Both the position numbers and the translations under genes were made by a program. Under the pieces are notes generated by a model, which was given only the letters and a program-made list of their open reading frames with translations, was not told the DNA's origin and did no database searches. Source: Medakamo hakoo (taxonomy: Eukaryota; Chlorophyta; Trebouxiophyceae; Coccomyxaceae). From it: a stretch of 64,000 bases of DNA. Shown here piece by piece: positions 9,361-20,454 of the stretch; positions within the stretch are counted from its first letter, which is position 1; each line of letters opens with the position of its first letter. Location: assembly GCA_026636295.1 (NCBI GenBank), contig CP089453.1, positions 124,001-188,000 of the forward strand, in the 5' to 3' direction.

Positions 9361-11793
9361 ATGTCGGGCGACAGCGATGACAAACGCCTCCCAAACGGCG
9401 ATGCCCTCGCGCCGCCGGCCGCTGTCGACGCGCCACCCCCACCTCCTGCACCCACGCACCCGGCCGCCCTGGCCTCGGACCTGGTCGGCCGCTACCTGAG
9501 CGGCGACGGCGGCGGCGGCGCCGGCCTGGACAGCTCTCAGGCCGGCGCACCTCCGCCGTCACAGGCAGGCGCGCCCGCCGCCGCGGCCGCCCGGGCGCGG
9601 GACTTTCATTCAGCCGCTTCGTTCGGCCGCCTGCGCTCCTTCGGCCGCCTGCCTCCGTCCGCGGGCGGGGGCGGGGGCGGGGGCGGGTCCGGGCTGGCCT
9701 CGCCCGTCTTGGGAGCCGGCGACCGGGGCACCGTCAGCTCCGCCCTCTCCTCCCCGACCTCCCTGCCGGCGCCGTCCGCGCCGGCTTTTTCGCCGGACAA
9801 CCCGCGCGCTGTGCTGGCCGCCCGCACCATCCAGCGGGCGGTGCGCTTTCATTTAGCGGCTGCCGCTGCAGCGCGCCGCCCTTTTTCCAAGCACGGCGCC
9901 CAGGCGCGGGACCTGGTTCAACGCTATGTGGCGGTGCTGCAAGCCGCCGCGGTGGCGGGCAGGGCGGGTGGGGGCGCGGTCGGCCCGCCCACGCCCGCTA
10001 CACCAGACCCGACCGCCCCGTTCTTGGAGGGCGCGTTCGCCTCCCGCGCCCGCCTCATCCTGCACTTTGACGTCAACAAGACCATCGTCATGTCCGACGC
10101 CGTCCAGGGCGCGGACGCGGGCGCCATGGTCAACATGCTTCTGTCGGAGTGCGCGTGGGGGCGGCTGGAGGCCGGGCCGGCGTGGGTGCCCGTGGGCCGC
10201 TTGGCCGCCGACCGGCCGGCCGGCGACCCGCAGCTGATGACATATCGGTCTTTCCTGGACTCGTTCTTGTTGCCGACGGGCGGGGAGGGCGCGGGCGACG
10301 GGGCGGAACCGCCGCCGGCCGCCCTGGCGGCGGCCGCGGCCGCGCTCGGCCTGCCTCCACCCACGCCCGGCGGCCGGCCGCCCTCCTTCAAAGACGCGCG
10401 CCAGGCCCTGAAACGCCAGTTCACCGACCCGGGCCAGCCCGGCGCCATGTTCCGGTCCGTCTACGACAAGCTGGTGGAAGCGCTCCGGCCCTGCTCCCGC
10501 CCGGGCGTCCACCAAATCCTGCCGTCGTTCTTCAACCTGCTCCTCCACTTGCGGGCGTCCAAGCGCGAGTTCGCCATCGTCCTCCGCTCATTCGGCACGG
10601 ATTTAACGGCCGTGCTGGCAGAAATCGATGCGTTCGCGCGTGGCCAGCACCCGGCCTACCCTGGCGTCCGCATGGACGGGTCGGACGGCGGGCCCGACAT
10701 GCGGGCGGGCGCCGGCGGCGCAGGGCTCGGCGCGTTTTTCCGCGAGTCGGCCAAACCAGAGGGGACGGCGCTGCTGTTTGGGCCTGGCGCCGCGCCGTTT
10801 TTATCCAAGCGTGGCGGCCTGAGCTTGCAAGACTTTGAGGACGCCGTAGCGGCGGCGGAAAAGGACGAGACCGCGGCCATCGGCGACGGCACCCGCCTCC
10901 TGCGCGGCTTCCACGACATCCGGGCGGCGCTGCAAGCCGCGACGTGCGCGCACTGCCGCGCCGCGGCCGCCGCCGCCCGGGGTGAAGTCGCCGAAAAGCC
11001 TGCCGCCTCGTCTCCCACCAGTGGCACGTCGTCCGCCCCTCGTCCCCCGCCCACGCGCCCGGCCCTCCTCGCCCTTCGCGACTATTACCCGTACTGGAAA
11101 GCGCGGCAGGAGCGGTCGCGCGCGGGCAAGCTCTTCTTGGTCGAACCGGGCGACGCCGCCGCGCCTGGCGTCGGGTGCATCCAGGTGTTTTTCGATGACA
11201 ACATCGGGTACGGCACCGCCCACATCGTGGACGCCCGGGACGCCCGGTCGGGTGCGCCGCTGCCGTTTGCGGACGTCGCGGGCACGCACGTCGTGCGGGT
11301 TGAACCTTTAAACGCCGTGCTTGACCCGCATTACTACGTGCGCGCCGTGCACGAGTGCGTGCTAGGGGTCATGCGCAAGCGCACGGAAGCGGCGGCGGCG
11401 ACGGGCCGTGGTGGCGCCGTGCCCAAGGCGCCCGTCGTGCTGCCGCCTTCGCCAGTCGCGCCGCCGCCGCCGCCGCTGCCGCCGCTCTCCCAACCACCCT
11501 CGCCCGCCCGGCCCACCTCGCCGCTGGCTGCGGCCGACGCAGCAGTGCCAGTCCCGCCGCCGTGCCCACGGTCACGCGTGACCCTGTCCAGCTCTCTGGC
11601 CGCCCAGGCGGCGCTGGAAGCCAAACTCACGGCGTCGGCGCGCGCGGTCGCGGCGGCGAGCGAGCCCGCGCCCGCCACTCGGGCAGCGCACGCGTCGGAT
11701 AAAGGCTTGCGGCTGTGGGGCGTGATTCGAAAGAGGCTGCTGCCCGTTGTGAGGTTGAGGCTGGCGGCGCAGTCGGCCGAGGGGGCGGACTGA
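9361..11793 (+). CDS. HAD-superfamily-like protein with IQ motif
   Basis: Single-exon gene of 810 residues. The N-terminal 150 residues are Pro/Ala/Gly-rich. An IQ-type calmodulin-binding helix follows (AARTIQRAVRFHL, about 155-167). The conserved core opens with FDVNKTIV: Asp237-Val-Asn239-Lys-Thr241 occupies the place of the HAD nucleophile motif DxDxT, with Asn for the second Asp. A further acidic motif, FFDDNIGYG (Asp612, Asp613), resembles HAD motif IV. I recall similar DxNKT proteins only as unnamed protist proteins. The C-terminal third is Pro-rich. With Asn replacing the usual acid/base Asp, phosphatase activity is uncertain. I start at the ATG at 9361; an in-frame ATG at 9256 would add 35 residues of less protein-like sequence. 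Confidence 0.75.
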   Translation: MSGDSDDKRLPNGDALAPPAAVDAPPPPPAPTHPAALASDLVGRYLSGDGGGGAGLDSSQAGAPPPSQAGAPAAAAARARDFHSAASFGRLRSFGRLPPSAGGGGGGGGSGLASPVLGAGDRGTVSSALSSPTSLPAPSAPAFSPDNPRAVLAARTIQRAVRFHLAAAAAARRPFSKHGAQARDLVQRYVAVLQAAAVAGRAGGGAVGPPTPATPDPTAPFLEGAFASRARLILHFDVNKTIVMSDAVQGADAGAMVNMLLSECAWGRLEAGPAWVPVGRLAADRPAGDPQLMTYRSFLDSFLLPTGGEGAGDGAEPPPAALAAAAAALGLPPPTPGGRPPSFKDARQALKRQFTDPGQPGAMFRSVYDKLVEALRPCSRPGVHQILPSFFNLLLHLRASKREFAIVLRSFGTDLTAVLAEIDAFARGQHPAYPGVRMDGSDGGPDMRAGAGGAGLGAFFRESAKPEGTALLFGPGAAPFLSKRGGLSLQDFEDAVAAAEKDETAAIGDGTRLLRGFHDIRAALQAATCAHCRAAAAAARGEVAEKPAASSPTSGTSSAPRPPPTRPALLALRDYYPYWKARQERSRAGKLFLVEPGDAAAPGVGCIQVFFDDNIGYGTAHIVDARDARSGAPLPFADVAGTHVVRVEPLNAVLDPHYYVRAVHECVLGVMRKRTEAAAATGRGGAVPKAPVVLPPSPVAPPPPPLPPLSQPPSPARPTSPLAAADAAVPVPPPCPRSRVTLSSSLAAQAALEAKLTASARAVAAASEPAPATRAAHASDKGLRLWGVIRKRLLPVVRLRLAAQSAEGAD

Positions 11794-11807
11794 GGGAAGA
11801 AGCAGAG

Positions 11808-11849
11808 ATGGAGGATGGAGGATGGAGGATGGAGGATGGAGGATGGTGG
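11808..11849. repeat. Tandem heptamer (ATGGAGG)5 plus one variant
   Basis: Five exact copies of ATGGAGG and one ATGGTGG copy follow the HAD-like gene's stop codon by 15 nt, in its 3' untranslated region. Confidence 0.9.
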
Positions 11850-11992
11850 TGGAAAAAAGGAGAGAGACCGAAGAACCCGCACACACACACACACAAAGAG
11901 GCGAACAAAGACAAACAAAAGACCGCACTGCACGGAACGCCCACACCCTGCTGCTGCACACCCCCTCGCGGGAGCACAAACACCCAGCGCTC

Positions 11993-14226
11993 ATGGCCGA
12001 CCAGCAGGGCGGGCCACCCAGGTGCGTTGAGGGAGAGGGTGGACGCGCGTTTGTTCGCAAGACCCATTTGCCAGCGTCCGCCCCTCTCATCGCGCCCCCC
12101 TTCCTCACCACCCGCCACACCCTCCCATCCCCTTCCTTCCCCTTAGGACTGGTGGTAATGACCGGCGCCGCCGTGGTGGCGGCGGCCGCGGCGGCGGCGG
12201 TCGCGGCGACCGGTGCGTTTTTTTTTGTTTCGCTGCATTGGCCAGACGGACTCGCCAGCGACCAAACGCACGACGGCCCCGCCACGCAGGCCGGGCTCCC
12301 TCGCCACTCCACCCGCCCGGCGGGCCTGGTCCGCACGCGTGGGCATCACCTGAAAAACGCGGCGTGTCACCCACTCCCCACCCCTTTTCCTCCCAAACTT
12401 TGCAGTCGCAGCGGCGATGCTGACGGCGGCCCCCTGCGCACGACCGTCGTCGTCTCGCCCCGCCCGCCCGCGGCCGCGTCCTCCGCCACGCCCGGCCTGT
12501 GGGAGTACAAGACGCCCGAGGGCGAGATGTGCGGGCCCTTCTCCGCTGCCCGCATCGTCAAGTGGATGGACAAGGACTTTTTCCCGGCGGACATGGAGGT
12601 GAGCGGAGAAGAGAGCGGGTGGGGACTGGGGGCGCGGTGCCTTGACCCCGCCGACCCGTGCTCGACTCTCTCTCCAAAGTAGACTCTCACCATCCGACCT
12701 CCACCCAACAGATCCGCCAGCTGGGCCGGTCGTTCGCCCCGCTGTCCAGCGTGACCCGGACGCTGCGCCGCCAGGCGGCGGCTCAAGGGGAAGGAGGCAG
12801 TGGCGGCGGCGGCGGTGCACTCGCTGGTTCCGCTCCCACCCCTGCCCCGCGCGGCGGCCTGGGCGGCGGCTTTGCGGCCGCCAACACCGGCGGTGGCGGG
12901 CGCGGCGACCGCGGCGACCGCGTCGACCGCGGCGGCGGGATGCGCGACGACCGCCGCGGCGGCCGCGGCGAGCCCCGCGGTGGCGGCGGCCGTGGCGGCG
13001 GCGGCCGCGACGGCCGCGGCCCGGCGCCCACCGACCGCCCGGCCCACCCGGAGTCCGTCGCCCGCCGCCTCTTCACAGCGGGCGCCACGCTCGCCACGGA
13101 CGAGCCCATGTGGCGGTACCGCGACCCCTCCGGCACCGTCCAAGGCCCCTTCCCCGCCGGCTCCATGGTCGAATGGTACCGGGCGGGGTACTTGGCGGCC
13201 GACTTGCCGACGTGTGGGGCGTCCCGCAAGGTGGGCGCGCCCCACCTGCCCCTGCCGTGCCACTACACGCGCCTGGGGAGCCTGCTGGCGGCGGCGGCCC
13301 GGGGCGACGCCTTCGTCCCGCTGACGCTGGAGCAGGTGAAGGCGGACGCGGCCGACCCGGCCAAAGCAAAGGCTGGCGTCGGTGGAGGTGGCGGTGGGCG
13401 CGGCGGCGGTGGGCGCGGCGGCGCGGCGGCCGGCGCCGCGGTCGCCGCCGGCGGCGGCGCTGCTGCCGCGGCCGGCAAGGCCAAAGGCGAGAAAGGCGGC
13501 GGCGCGCCGCGCGAGCCCCGGCCGCCGCGGGAGCCGCGCGAGCCGCGCCAGCGCCGGGAGCGCGGGCCGCACCCGGCCGTCCGCGACCTGGTCGGCGCCA
13601 TCTTTGCCAAGGCGGAGGGCAAGCCCTGGCCGCCCCCCGGCCGGGCGGCCGTGGGCGGTGGCGGTGCTGGCCGCGGCCGCGAGCGCGAGCGCCGGGCCCA
13701 CCCGGCCGTGCGCGACCTGGTCGGCGCTGTGTTCGCCAAAGCCGAGGGCAAGCCCTGGCCGCCGCCCGCGCCCGCTGGTGGCGGCGGCGCGCCCGGTGGG
13801 TCCGGCCGCGCCGAGGGCGGTGAGGGCGGCAAGGGCCGGCGCGGGCGCGGGCGCGGTGGCGGCCGCGGCGGCGGTGGCGGCGGCGGCGAGCGCGGCGGTG
13901 GTGGTGCCGGCGCAACGGCAGCTGCTGAGGGAGACGCCCACGTCACCGGCGAATCTCGGGCAGAGGGTGGTGGCGGTGGCGGCGGGCGGCGCGGTCGCAA
14001 CGCGGGCGGCCGCAGCGGCAAAGACCGCCGCGGCGGTGGCGGTGGTGGTGGCGGCGGCGCCAAGGACGGCGCGTCTGGCGGCGACGCCAAAGCCAAACCG
14101 GCTGCCGCCACTGCTTCCGGCCCGTCCGCCACCAAAGCTGACGTGCCGTCCTCGCCCAAACCCGCCGCGTCGGGCGGGCTGTTTGCTGCCGCGGCTAGCT
14201 TCTTTGGCCTGCGCTCGAGCAAGTGA
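11993..14226 (+). CDS. RGG-rich protein with two GYF domains
   Basis: Exons 11993-12021, 12147-12212, 12406-12598 and 12712-14226 join to 600 residues. The protein opens with an Arg/Gly-rich segment. GYF domain 1 begins at Trp64 (LWEYKTPEGEMCGPF) and spans the exon 3/4 junction; GYF domain 2 begins at about residue 228 (PMWRYRDPSGTVQGPF). Both keep the core Trp-x-Tyr and GPF pattern; GYF domains bind Pro-rich peptides. A large RGG/Gly-rich region follows, interrupted by two near-identical 24-residue units (about 383-407 and 426-449) with core HPAVRDLVGAxFAKAEG and ending KPWPPP. The tail is Lys/Ala-rich. RGG plus GYF suggests an mRNA-binding or translation-repression factor; that is inference. 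Confidence 0.8.
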
Positions 14227-14483
14227 GAGAGGGCGTGGGGTTGAGGTGCGAGGGTCGCAAAAGAAATCTTTTTTTTTGCGACGCAGACAAAGCGAGCGGG
14301 GTTGAAAACAATGAGAGAGGGAGAGAGAGTGAGCGCGCGCGTGCGCGCGCGCACGTGGGGGGAAACCGCTGCTCCTTCCGTCCGGATTGGCCCGGACGTG
14401 CGTCGTTTGGGGCGAGAGAGAGGGGTGGTTGTTGAACACAAAAAAGGGACACGCAAAAAGAATCGACACGACCGAACGTTCTT

Positions 14484-16627
14484 CTAGACCCGCCGCCCCG
14501 CCGCCAGGCATCGCAGGCGCGCCAGTTCACCCTCCACCTCACCCGTCGGCGCACCGCCAGCGAGCGCTTCCTCCAATGCCGCCTCTGCCTCTTCCAGGCG
14601 GCCCGCGCCGATCAGGCAGACGCCCAACCCAAGCCTCGCTTTCCAGTGCCCGGGTTCGGCTTCCAGCACAGCCCGGTACTGCGTCACCGCCCCGCCCCAT
14701 TCCGCACGCGCCCGCAGCACATTGGCCAGGTTGAACCGGGCGTGGCGGTGGGCCGGGTCGGCGCGCAGGGCGGCCTGGAACGCGGCGGCCGCGTCGGACG
14801 CCCGGCTCATGGCGCACAGGGCGACGCCCCGGTCGCAGTGCGCGTCCGCGTAGGCCGGCGCTGCAGCTAAAGACGTGTCTAAAGCGGCCAGAGCGCCGGC
14901 CGGGTCGCCCAGCGCGTAGCGGACGGAGCCCAGCAGTTTTAAGGCGTGCGGGTGGCCCGGCGCGGCCGCGGCCGCGGCCGCGTACTGATCTCTCGCGCCG
15001 GCCAGCTCGCCCTGGGCTTCCAGGGCCATGCCCAGGTTGAGGCGGAGGCGGGCGATGAGGGGGAGGGCGATGAGCGGCGGGCGAGCAGGGCGGGAGTGGA
15101 AGAGGGCGGACAGGCCGCGGCGGCGGGTGGGGGCGGGCGTCGACGTGGAGGCGCCGGGGACGCCCGCGGTGCGAGCGTCGTCGGCCGGCGCAGCAACCTC
15201 TTCGCCCGCTGCAGTCAGGCCCGCCGCGTACGCGGCTTCCGCCGCCGCCATTTCGCCCAGCTCGTACACCGCGTTGCCCAGGCGCAGCAGCGCGTCCGGG
15301 TCGCAAGACCGGACGGGGTCGTCGTCCTCTGGCACCTCGGCCGCGCTCGGCGGGCGGCGCCGGCCCCGCGCCGCTTTCAGCGCCGACATGCCCAGCGCGG
15401 CAGCAGCCGAAGACGCGGCGTGGTCGCCGCGCTGAGACATGAGGCGGCCCAGGCGTAAGAAATCCAGGGCGCCGGGCGAGGTGGGCGATGGCGGCGCACG
15501 CTCTTCCCCTCCTCCTCCGTCTTCCGGCACGGGCGTGAGAGGGGAGGGCGCTGCCGCGCGCCGGCCCAGCGGCGGCGGCGGCGTCGCCTCCTCGCCCATG
15601 AGGGCCTTCCACTCCCGGAACGCGGCTTCCAGGTCGTCCATGGTCGGGAATGGCGGGCCGGGCGGAGTTGCGGGCGGGCTGGACGGGGCGGGAGAGGCGG
15701 CGGGAGCGTCGAAACGTGGCGGCGCCGCAGCGGTGGCCGGTGGCAGTTCCTCTTCGCCTTCCGTCGCGGAGGCCGCGCCATCCCCGTCCGCACCGGGCGA
15801 CCCAAACACCAGGGCCTTGCCCGTCAAGTCAGAGGCGGGCGAGGGAGCGGCGGGCGGTGAGGTGCGGTGGTGCGGAGGCGACGACGGGTCGGCGGCCGGC
15901 ACGCCCGCGAGGCTGCGCGGCGAGGGTGGTGGGCGAACAGCAGGCGGCGGCGTGGGTGCGTCTTCCGCCCGCACGGAAGCCGGACCGCCGCCGTCAGCGA
16001 CGGCCCGGTCCACCGCCGCCGGCCGCCACGCGTCCGCAGCAGCTGCTGACGCTCCCGGCTCGGCCGTGCTGCGCGCCGACGGCCGCCAGGTGCTGCGCGC
16101 CGACGACGGCCGCGCACCAACCTCTTCTTCCAGGCCGGCACTCACAGTCACGGCGACGCGGGCCGGCGAACACACGTCACCACCAGCACCAGCCTTGCCC
16201 ACACCGACACCCTCCTCTTCCTCACACGACAGCCCTAGCGTCGCCCAGTCGGCGGCCAGGTCGCCCAGGCCGTCGGCGTACAGGGCGGCCAGGCCTTGCA
16301 CGGTGATGAAATTGGTGCCGGGCGCGGCGTACGCTGCCAGGAGCTCGTCTACGATGGCCGTGGACTGGGTGCGCGTGAAGGCCATGCCCGGGTTGACAGC
16401 GGCGATGAAGGCGGCGAGGTCGGACTGTGTGAGAGGGGAGGGGAGGGGAGGTTGAGCAAAAAGAAGGAAGCAGGATGCGAATGCGGCGCGTCGGCGCCAC
16501 CAGACAGAGCTTCCCACGCCTCCCTCACCGCCTTGAGGACGCCATCACCACGCTTGTCGAATTCGCGCAGGATCCGACGAACGTGACCGTCCGCTGGCGC
16601 GGCCGGAGCCGCGCGAGTCACGAGCAT
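14484..16627 (-). CDS. Calcium-binding TPR protein (EF-hand-like plus TPR array)
   Basis: Exons 16627-16529 and 16424-14484 give 679 residues. The N-terminus carries an EF-hand-like loop (FDKRGDGVLKASD, residues 23-35), with Arg at loop position 3, so calcium binding may be weak. The next block (AFIAAVNPGMAF and DGLGDLAADWATLGL) matches plant calcium-binding TPR proteins such as Arabidopsis At1g05150. A long disordered region rich in Ala, Ser, Pro and Glu follows, then about six tetratricopeptide repeats to the end (for example HARFNLANVLRARAEWGGA). TPRs mediate protein contacts; the partners are unknown. The intron falls inside the EF-hand region and its removal restores that block. It is the first ATG in this frame. 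Confidence 0.82.
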
Positions 16628-17065
16628 GTGGTGCAAGCGGCGCGTGTGCGCGTTTTGGCTTTGGGGCTGGGCGGAGGGTCTCGGACGAGGAAGGGTGCGG
16701 CGCTGGCAGGGTGGCTGGGGTGTGCACAAAGCGAGGCTGCCTCCTGCGGGTGGCGGGCGGTGCAAGGGAGCGGTAACGCGACGGGGGAAGCACGAGAAAG
16801 GGGAAGGCTGTCCGCCGCGCCCCGCTCGAAAACACGAGTGGGGTGGGCTCGACCTCAACCTCGAGTCCAACCTCAACAATCCGAAAGCCGCAAAACAGCC
16901 CGCCTCGGCCCAGACGCCCTGCCAGTGTCTGCAGACAAGCACCCTTGTTACACGCCCGGGGGTGGGGGAGGCCGTGGGAGAGGTGGAGACATCATTCTAC
17001 GCAAAGGCAACACGCACTCCTTGCTGCTGGCAGGCGCCCCCGACCTCTCACCCCACCCAACCCCT
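16628..17065. other. Intergenic stretch between the TPR gene and FIP1
   Basis: These 438 bp hold the promoter of the TPR gene and the 3' end of FIP1, both on the minus strand. A minus-strand TGTAA lies at 16952-16948, a plausible FIP1 poly(A) signal. Nothing else coding is convincing. Confidence 0.45.
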
Positions 17066-20000
17066 TCACCGCCGCCGGCCCTCCCGCCGCCCACCGCCGC
17101 CGTCCATGCCAGCGCTGAAATCCATGCCAGCCGCAAGATCGGCCGCGTCCACCCGGCGGGCGCGCTTGGAGGCGGGCGGGCCGTCGCTGTTGGTTTGTTA
17201 GGGGAGCGAGGCACGGGGAGTGTTGAGAGACAGGCGCACAAACAAACGAGCGAGAAACCGGCAGCGGCAGGATTGCCTCTAATCGCGCGGCGCACAGCTT
17301 TCCGGCCTCTCCCTCCCCGCCGCGCTGCATCACCGCATTCCTCACTGTGTCCGCACACCATCCACAAGCACTGCGTCGCAAACGCACGGTGCCCCCCCCT
17401 GCGCCGCACTTTCTCCACCATGTCCGTACCTTTTCTCCGCAGCCGTTGCAGGTCCTCCAGCGCCGCCAGCAGACGGCGCCTGATGTGCCTGCGCGTACCG
17501 CGCACCGCCCATGCCCCGCCCGTACCCTGGCGGGGGTGGTGGGTGCGGGCCACCCCCTGGAGCGCCGTAACCAGGCGCACTTTGCGCGTGAAAGCCTGGT
17601 GGAGGTGGGTGATAGTGCCCCCGCCCGGCGAAGTGAGCGGGCGGTCCGCCGTGCCCTCCATGTGGCGGATGGTAGCCTAGTGTGTGAGGACGTGTGCGGA
17701 GTTAGAAATGGAAGGGCGCGCGGCAAGGTGGGGGCGTGCGGAGATACGGAGACGCGGGACGGCTGGAAGTGCGCAACTAAAAACGCGCGCCGCTTCTCCG
17801 CTCGCTGGTTTCACGCAACACAGCTTGCGCCGCAGCATGTCCCACATCTTCATCGCCGCACCTGGTGGGCCGGCGTAGCCGTAGGCGGGCGGGCGAGGCA
17901 TGTGTTGCGCCTGTTTGATTGAGGAGAGGGGTGGTGTGAAGTGTTAAGTCCGCGCGCAGCAATGAGGGCGCGCACCATTTCTCCGCACGGTCCCCAGCAG
18001 GCATGTGCGGAGATCAGGTGTGCCTGCGCCTCAGCGTGCGGAGAAAAAGCGGGGCGGGTGGTGGCGGGCGCACCACGTAAAGTGCGCTTGACTGGGGAGT
18101 TGGGGGTGAACCACCACTTCTCCGCACATTAAGGTACGGCCGCGCCTGCGCTGCGGCTGCCATTGCTTTCGCCGCACGGCGGGCTGATGAGCGGACATAC
18201 CCCACACCTCGCACGCGACAGTGCGATGCAAAGTGCCGCAGCCTTCCGGCTCTGCGACGCACATAAGCACAGCTGCTGATGTTTCCCATCCACCCACTCA
18301 AAAAATCAACGCACCTGCATCGCGTGCGGCCCAGGCGGCCCCGGCGCCTGCATCTGGTGGTACGGCGCATAGCCCGGCGGCGGGTAGCCCTGGTGCTGCT
18401 GTTGCGGAGGAGGAAGAGGCGGAGGAGGCGCGCCGCCGCCCGGTGGGAAGGGCGCGGGCGGCAGGGCCGGCGGCCCGCCCATCATCGGCCCACCCCTGCC
18501 ATAAGGTTGGGGTGGCGGCCCGCCTCCTCCCATCGCGCCCGGCGGATAACCCGCCTGCGCCCCCGCCCCCGCCCGCATCTGGGCCTCGAAATCCTGGCGG
18601 TACTGCCATACCTCGCCCTGGTAGTCCTTCCACGTCTCGGGCGTCAGGCCGTAGTTGAAAAAGTCGGTCAGGTCGACGCCTGGCACAGTCCACGGCGGGT
18701 CGACGACACTGGGGTGAGTGTTGAGTGGCGGGTTGGGGGGGATGGACGTGAGCAATGGCCGCGCCCATGCCCGAAATTCCATCTAAACTTCATGCCAGGC
18801 CTCCAGGCGGGCGGAGGAGGGCGGGGGAAGCCTCCTGCGAAATCGATGGTGTCCGCTGGGCGAGCGAAAACGCGCGAGCGGCGGGCGAGAGGGCCGCCGC
18901 CGCCTGGGCCCGTGCCCAGGCCACAGCAGCTGCACCGAGCAACCCCCCGCTCAGACGGCCGGACACCCGCCCGCCCGCTTCGCACAGTGATCCACGCAGT
19001 CCACTCATCTCAGGGAGACGGAGGCGCACGCGATACGCGGCTCCCGGCCCTGCCCGGCCCAGCCCGCAAAAGGAATCGCTCCGCGCTGCCCCAACGCCTG
19101 CCTGGACTCCCTCCCGTTTCCCCCCCGCGCGCTTTTTTTCCCTCTCCGCCGCCGCCTCCCCGCTTCGCCCTCCCACCAACGCCGCCCAAACTCACAGGTC
19201 CAGGTCCAGGTTGTACACCTCGCCGTGGCCCAGGGCCAGGAATTCCCGGTATTCCTCGGGCGTGACGCGGGACTGCCCCGGCAGACGAATCCGTTGGCCT
19301 GGGCGCGCGCGCGACGGCAGCACGGGCGGCAGGTCGGGGTCCATGGCCACCGACGGCATGCGCACGCGCGGCTTTGACGGCGCTGTGCCGGAGGTGGGAG
19401 CTCCACCACCCCCGGCAGCGGTGCCTGAGGCGCCTGGCGGTCCGCCTGGTGGGGGTGGCAGGCCGCCAGGGGCTGTCCCGGCCGAGCCGGGTGCTTGGGC
19501 GCCCGCGCCGGCTGCGTGCCCGCCCAGGCGCGGGTCGGTCGGAGCTGCGCCCGCAGCTGCTGCCGGCGCGGGCGCCGCGGACGCGATGGCCTGCGTGTCC
19601 AGCTGGATCTCAAAGTCGTCATCGTCGTCTCCATCGTCATCCGCATTGGCGCCCGCGGCGCCGGCCTGTGTGTGTTTGGGTGGGTGCCGTGAGAGGGGAG
19701 GGGCGCACGCGAGCACGCCCGCCGGAGCGTTGCCCCCCCCCACCACCACCACCACCACCACCAGCCACCACCCAACTCACCTCCTGCTGACCGCCAAAGC
19801 CCAGCCCGCCCGCCGGCTCGTCCAGGACGACGTTGAAGTCGTCGTCGTCGGAGTCAGCGGGTGCTGGTGCTGGTGCGGCGGCGGGTTGTTCCGCCGCAGC
19901 AGCCGCGGCCAGCGGGGGCGGCGACCCACCCTCCTCGCCGCCGTCGGGCCGCAGCGGTGGCGGCGACCCTTCGGCCTCCGCTTCATCCTCGCCACCGCCG

Positions 20001-20454
20001 CCGCCTTCGTACACGCCAAACAGGTCTTCATCCTCCTCCTTGGTCACGGCGGCGGGCGCGGCGCCCGCGGCGGCGGGTTGTTCGGCCTTGGGCGCGGCCT
20101 CTGCGGTTGGCAGCGCGGGCGGCGCGTCCTCGCCGTAAAGCTGCAAGGGTTTGAGGGAATTTGTGAGAGCTCGGCTCGCTTTGATCACGCGCACCGCGGC
20201 GCCGTGCACGCGTGTGCCAGGGGTGGGTGCGGAGGGCGCGACGTCTCCGTCGCCCATTTCACCGATCGACGACGAGCGCCAGGCCGACCTCCCGCATCCA
20301 TTTTTCCGGTCGGGCGCAAAACGAGGCGCCCACCACGACATGCGGGGTCGTGCAGAGTCTTCCAACGCTTCGGCTGGCAGGCCATGACCTCCCTATCCGC
20401 TGCCACGCCCGCAAAACCCTCCCTCACCTGGAAGTACAGGTCGTCGTCGGCCAT
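17066..20454 (-). CDS. FIP1: Polyadenylation factor FIP1 (CPSF complex subunit)
   Basis: FIP1 links poly(A) polymerase to the cleavage and polyadenylation complex. I read seven exons: 20454-20428, 20140-19781, 19665-19196, 18708-18315, 17910-17862, 17676 to about 17410, and 17184-17066, about 561 residues. The acidic N-terminus (DDDLYFQ, EEDEDLFGVY, DSDDDDFNVVLDEP, DDDDDFEIQLD) is typical. The hallmark Fip1 motif VPGVDLTDFFNYGLTPETW is at about residues 295-313. The rest is Pro/Gly/Gln-rich, ending in Arg-rich sequence. The last junction is uncertain: donors AAAAG|GTACGG and GAAA|GTGCGG lead to different frames, the latter giving the stop at 17066 and the former a stop near 16992. The first five exons are secure. 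Confidence 0.85.
17434..18126. repeat. Cluster of the octamer TGCGGAGA, both orientations
   Basis: Exact TGCGGAGA occurs at 17737-17744, 18006-18013 and 18037-18044; its complement TCTCCGCA at 17434-17441, 17980-17987 and 18119-18126. A seven-base match starts at 17695. Five lie in introns near the FIP1 3' end, one in an exon. At about 70% GC even one copy in 700 bp would be unexpected. Confidence 0.7.

Noticed and set aside
12367-14511. 714-codon minus-strand frame opposite the GYF/RGG gene
   Set aside because: It mirrors GGC-rich repeats as poly-Ala and contains no recognisable domain; the plus strand has two GYF domains.
18014-18370. Possible extra exon of FIP1 in the 404-bp intron 4
   Set aside because: Exons 4 and 5 join in phase without it, and I found no in-frame pair of splice sites giving conserved sequence.
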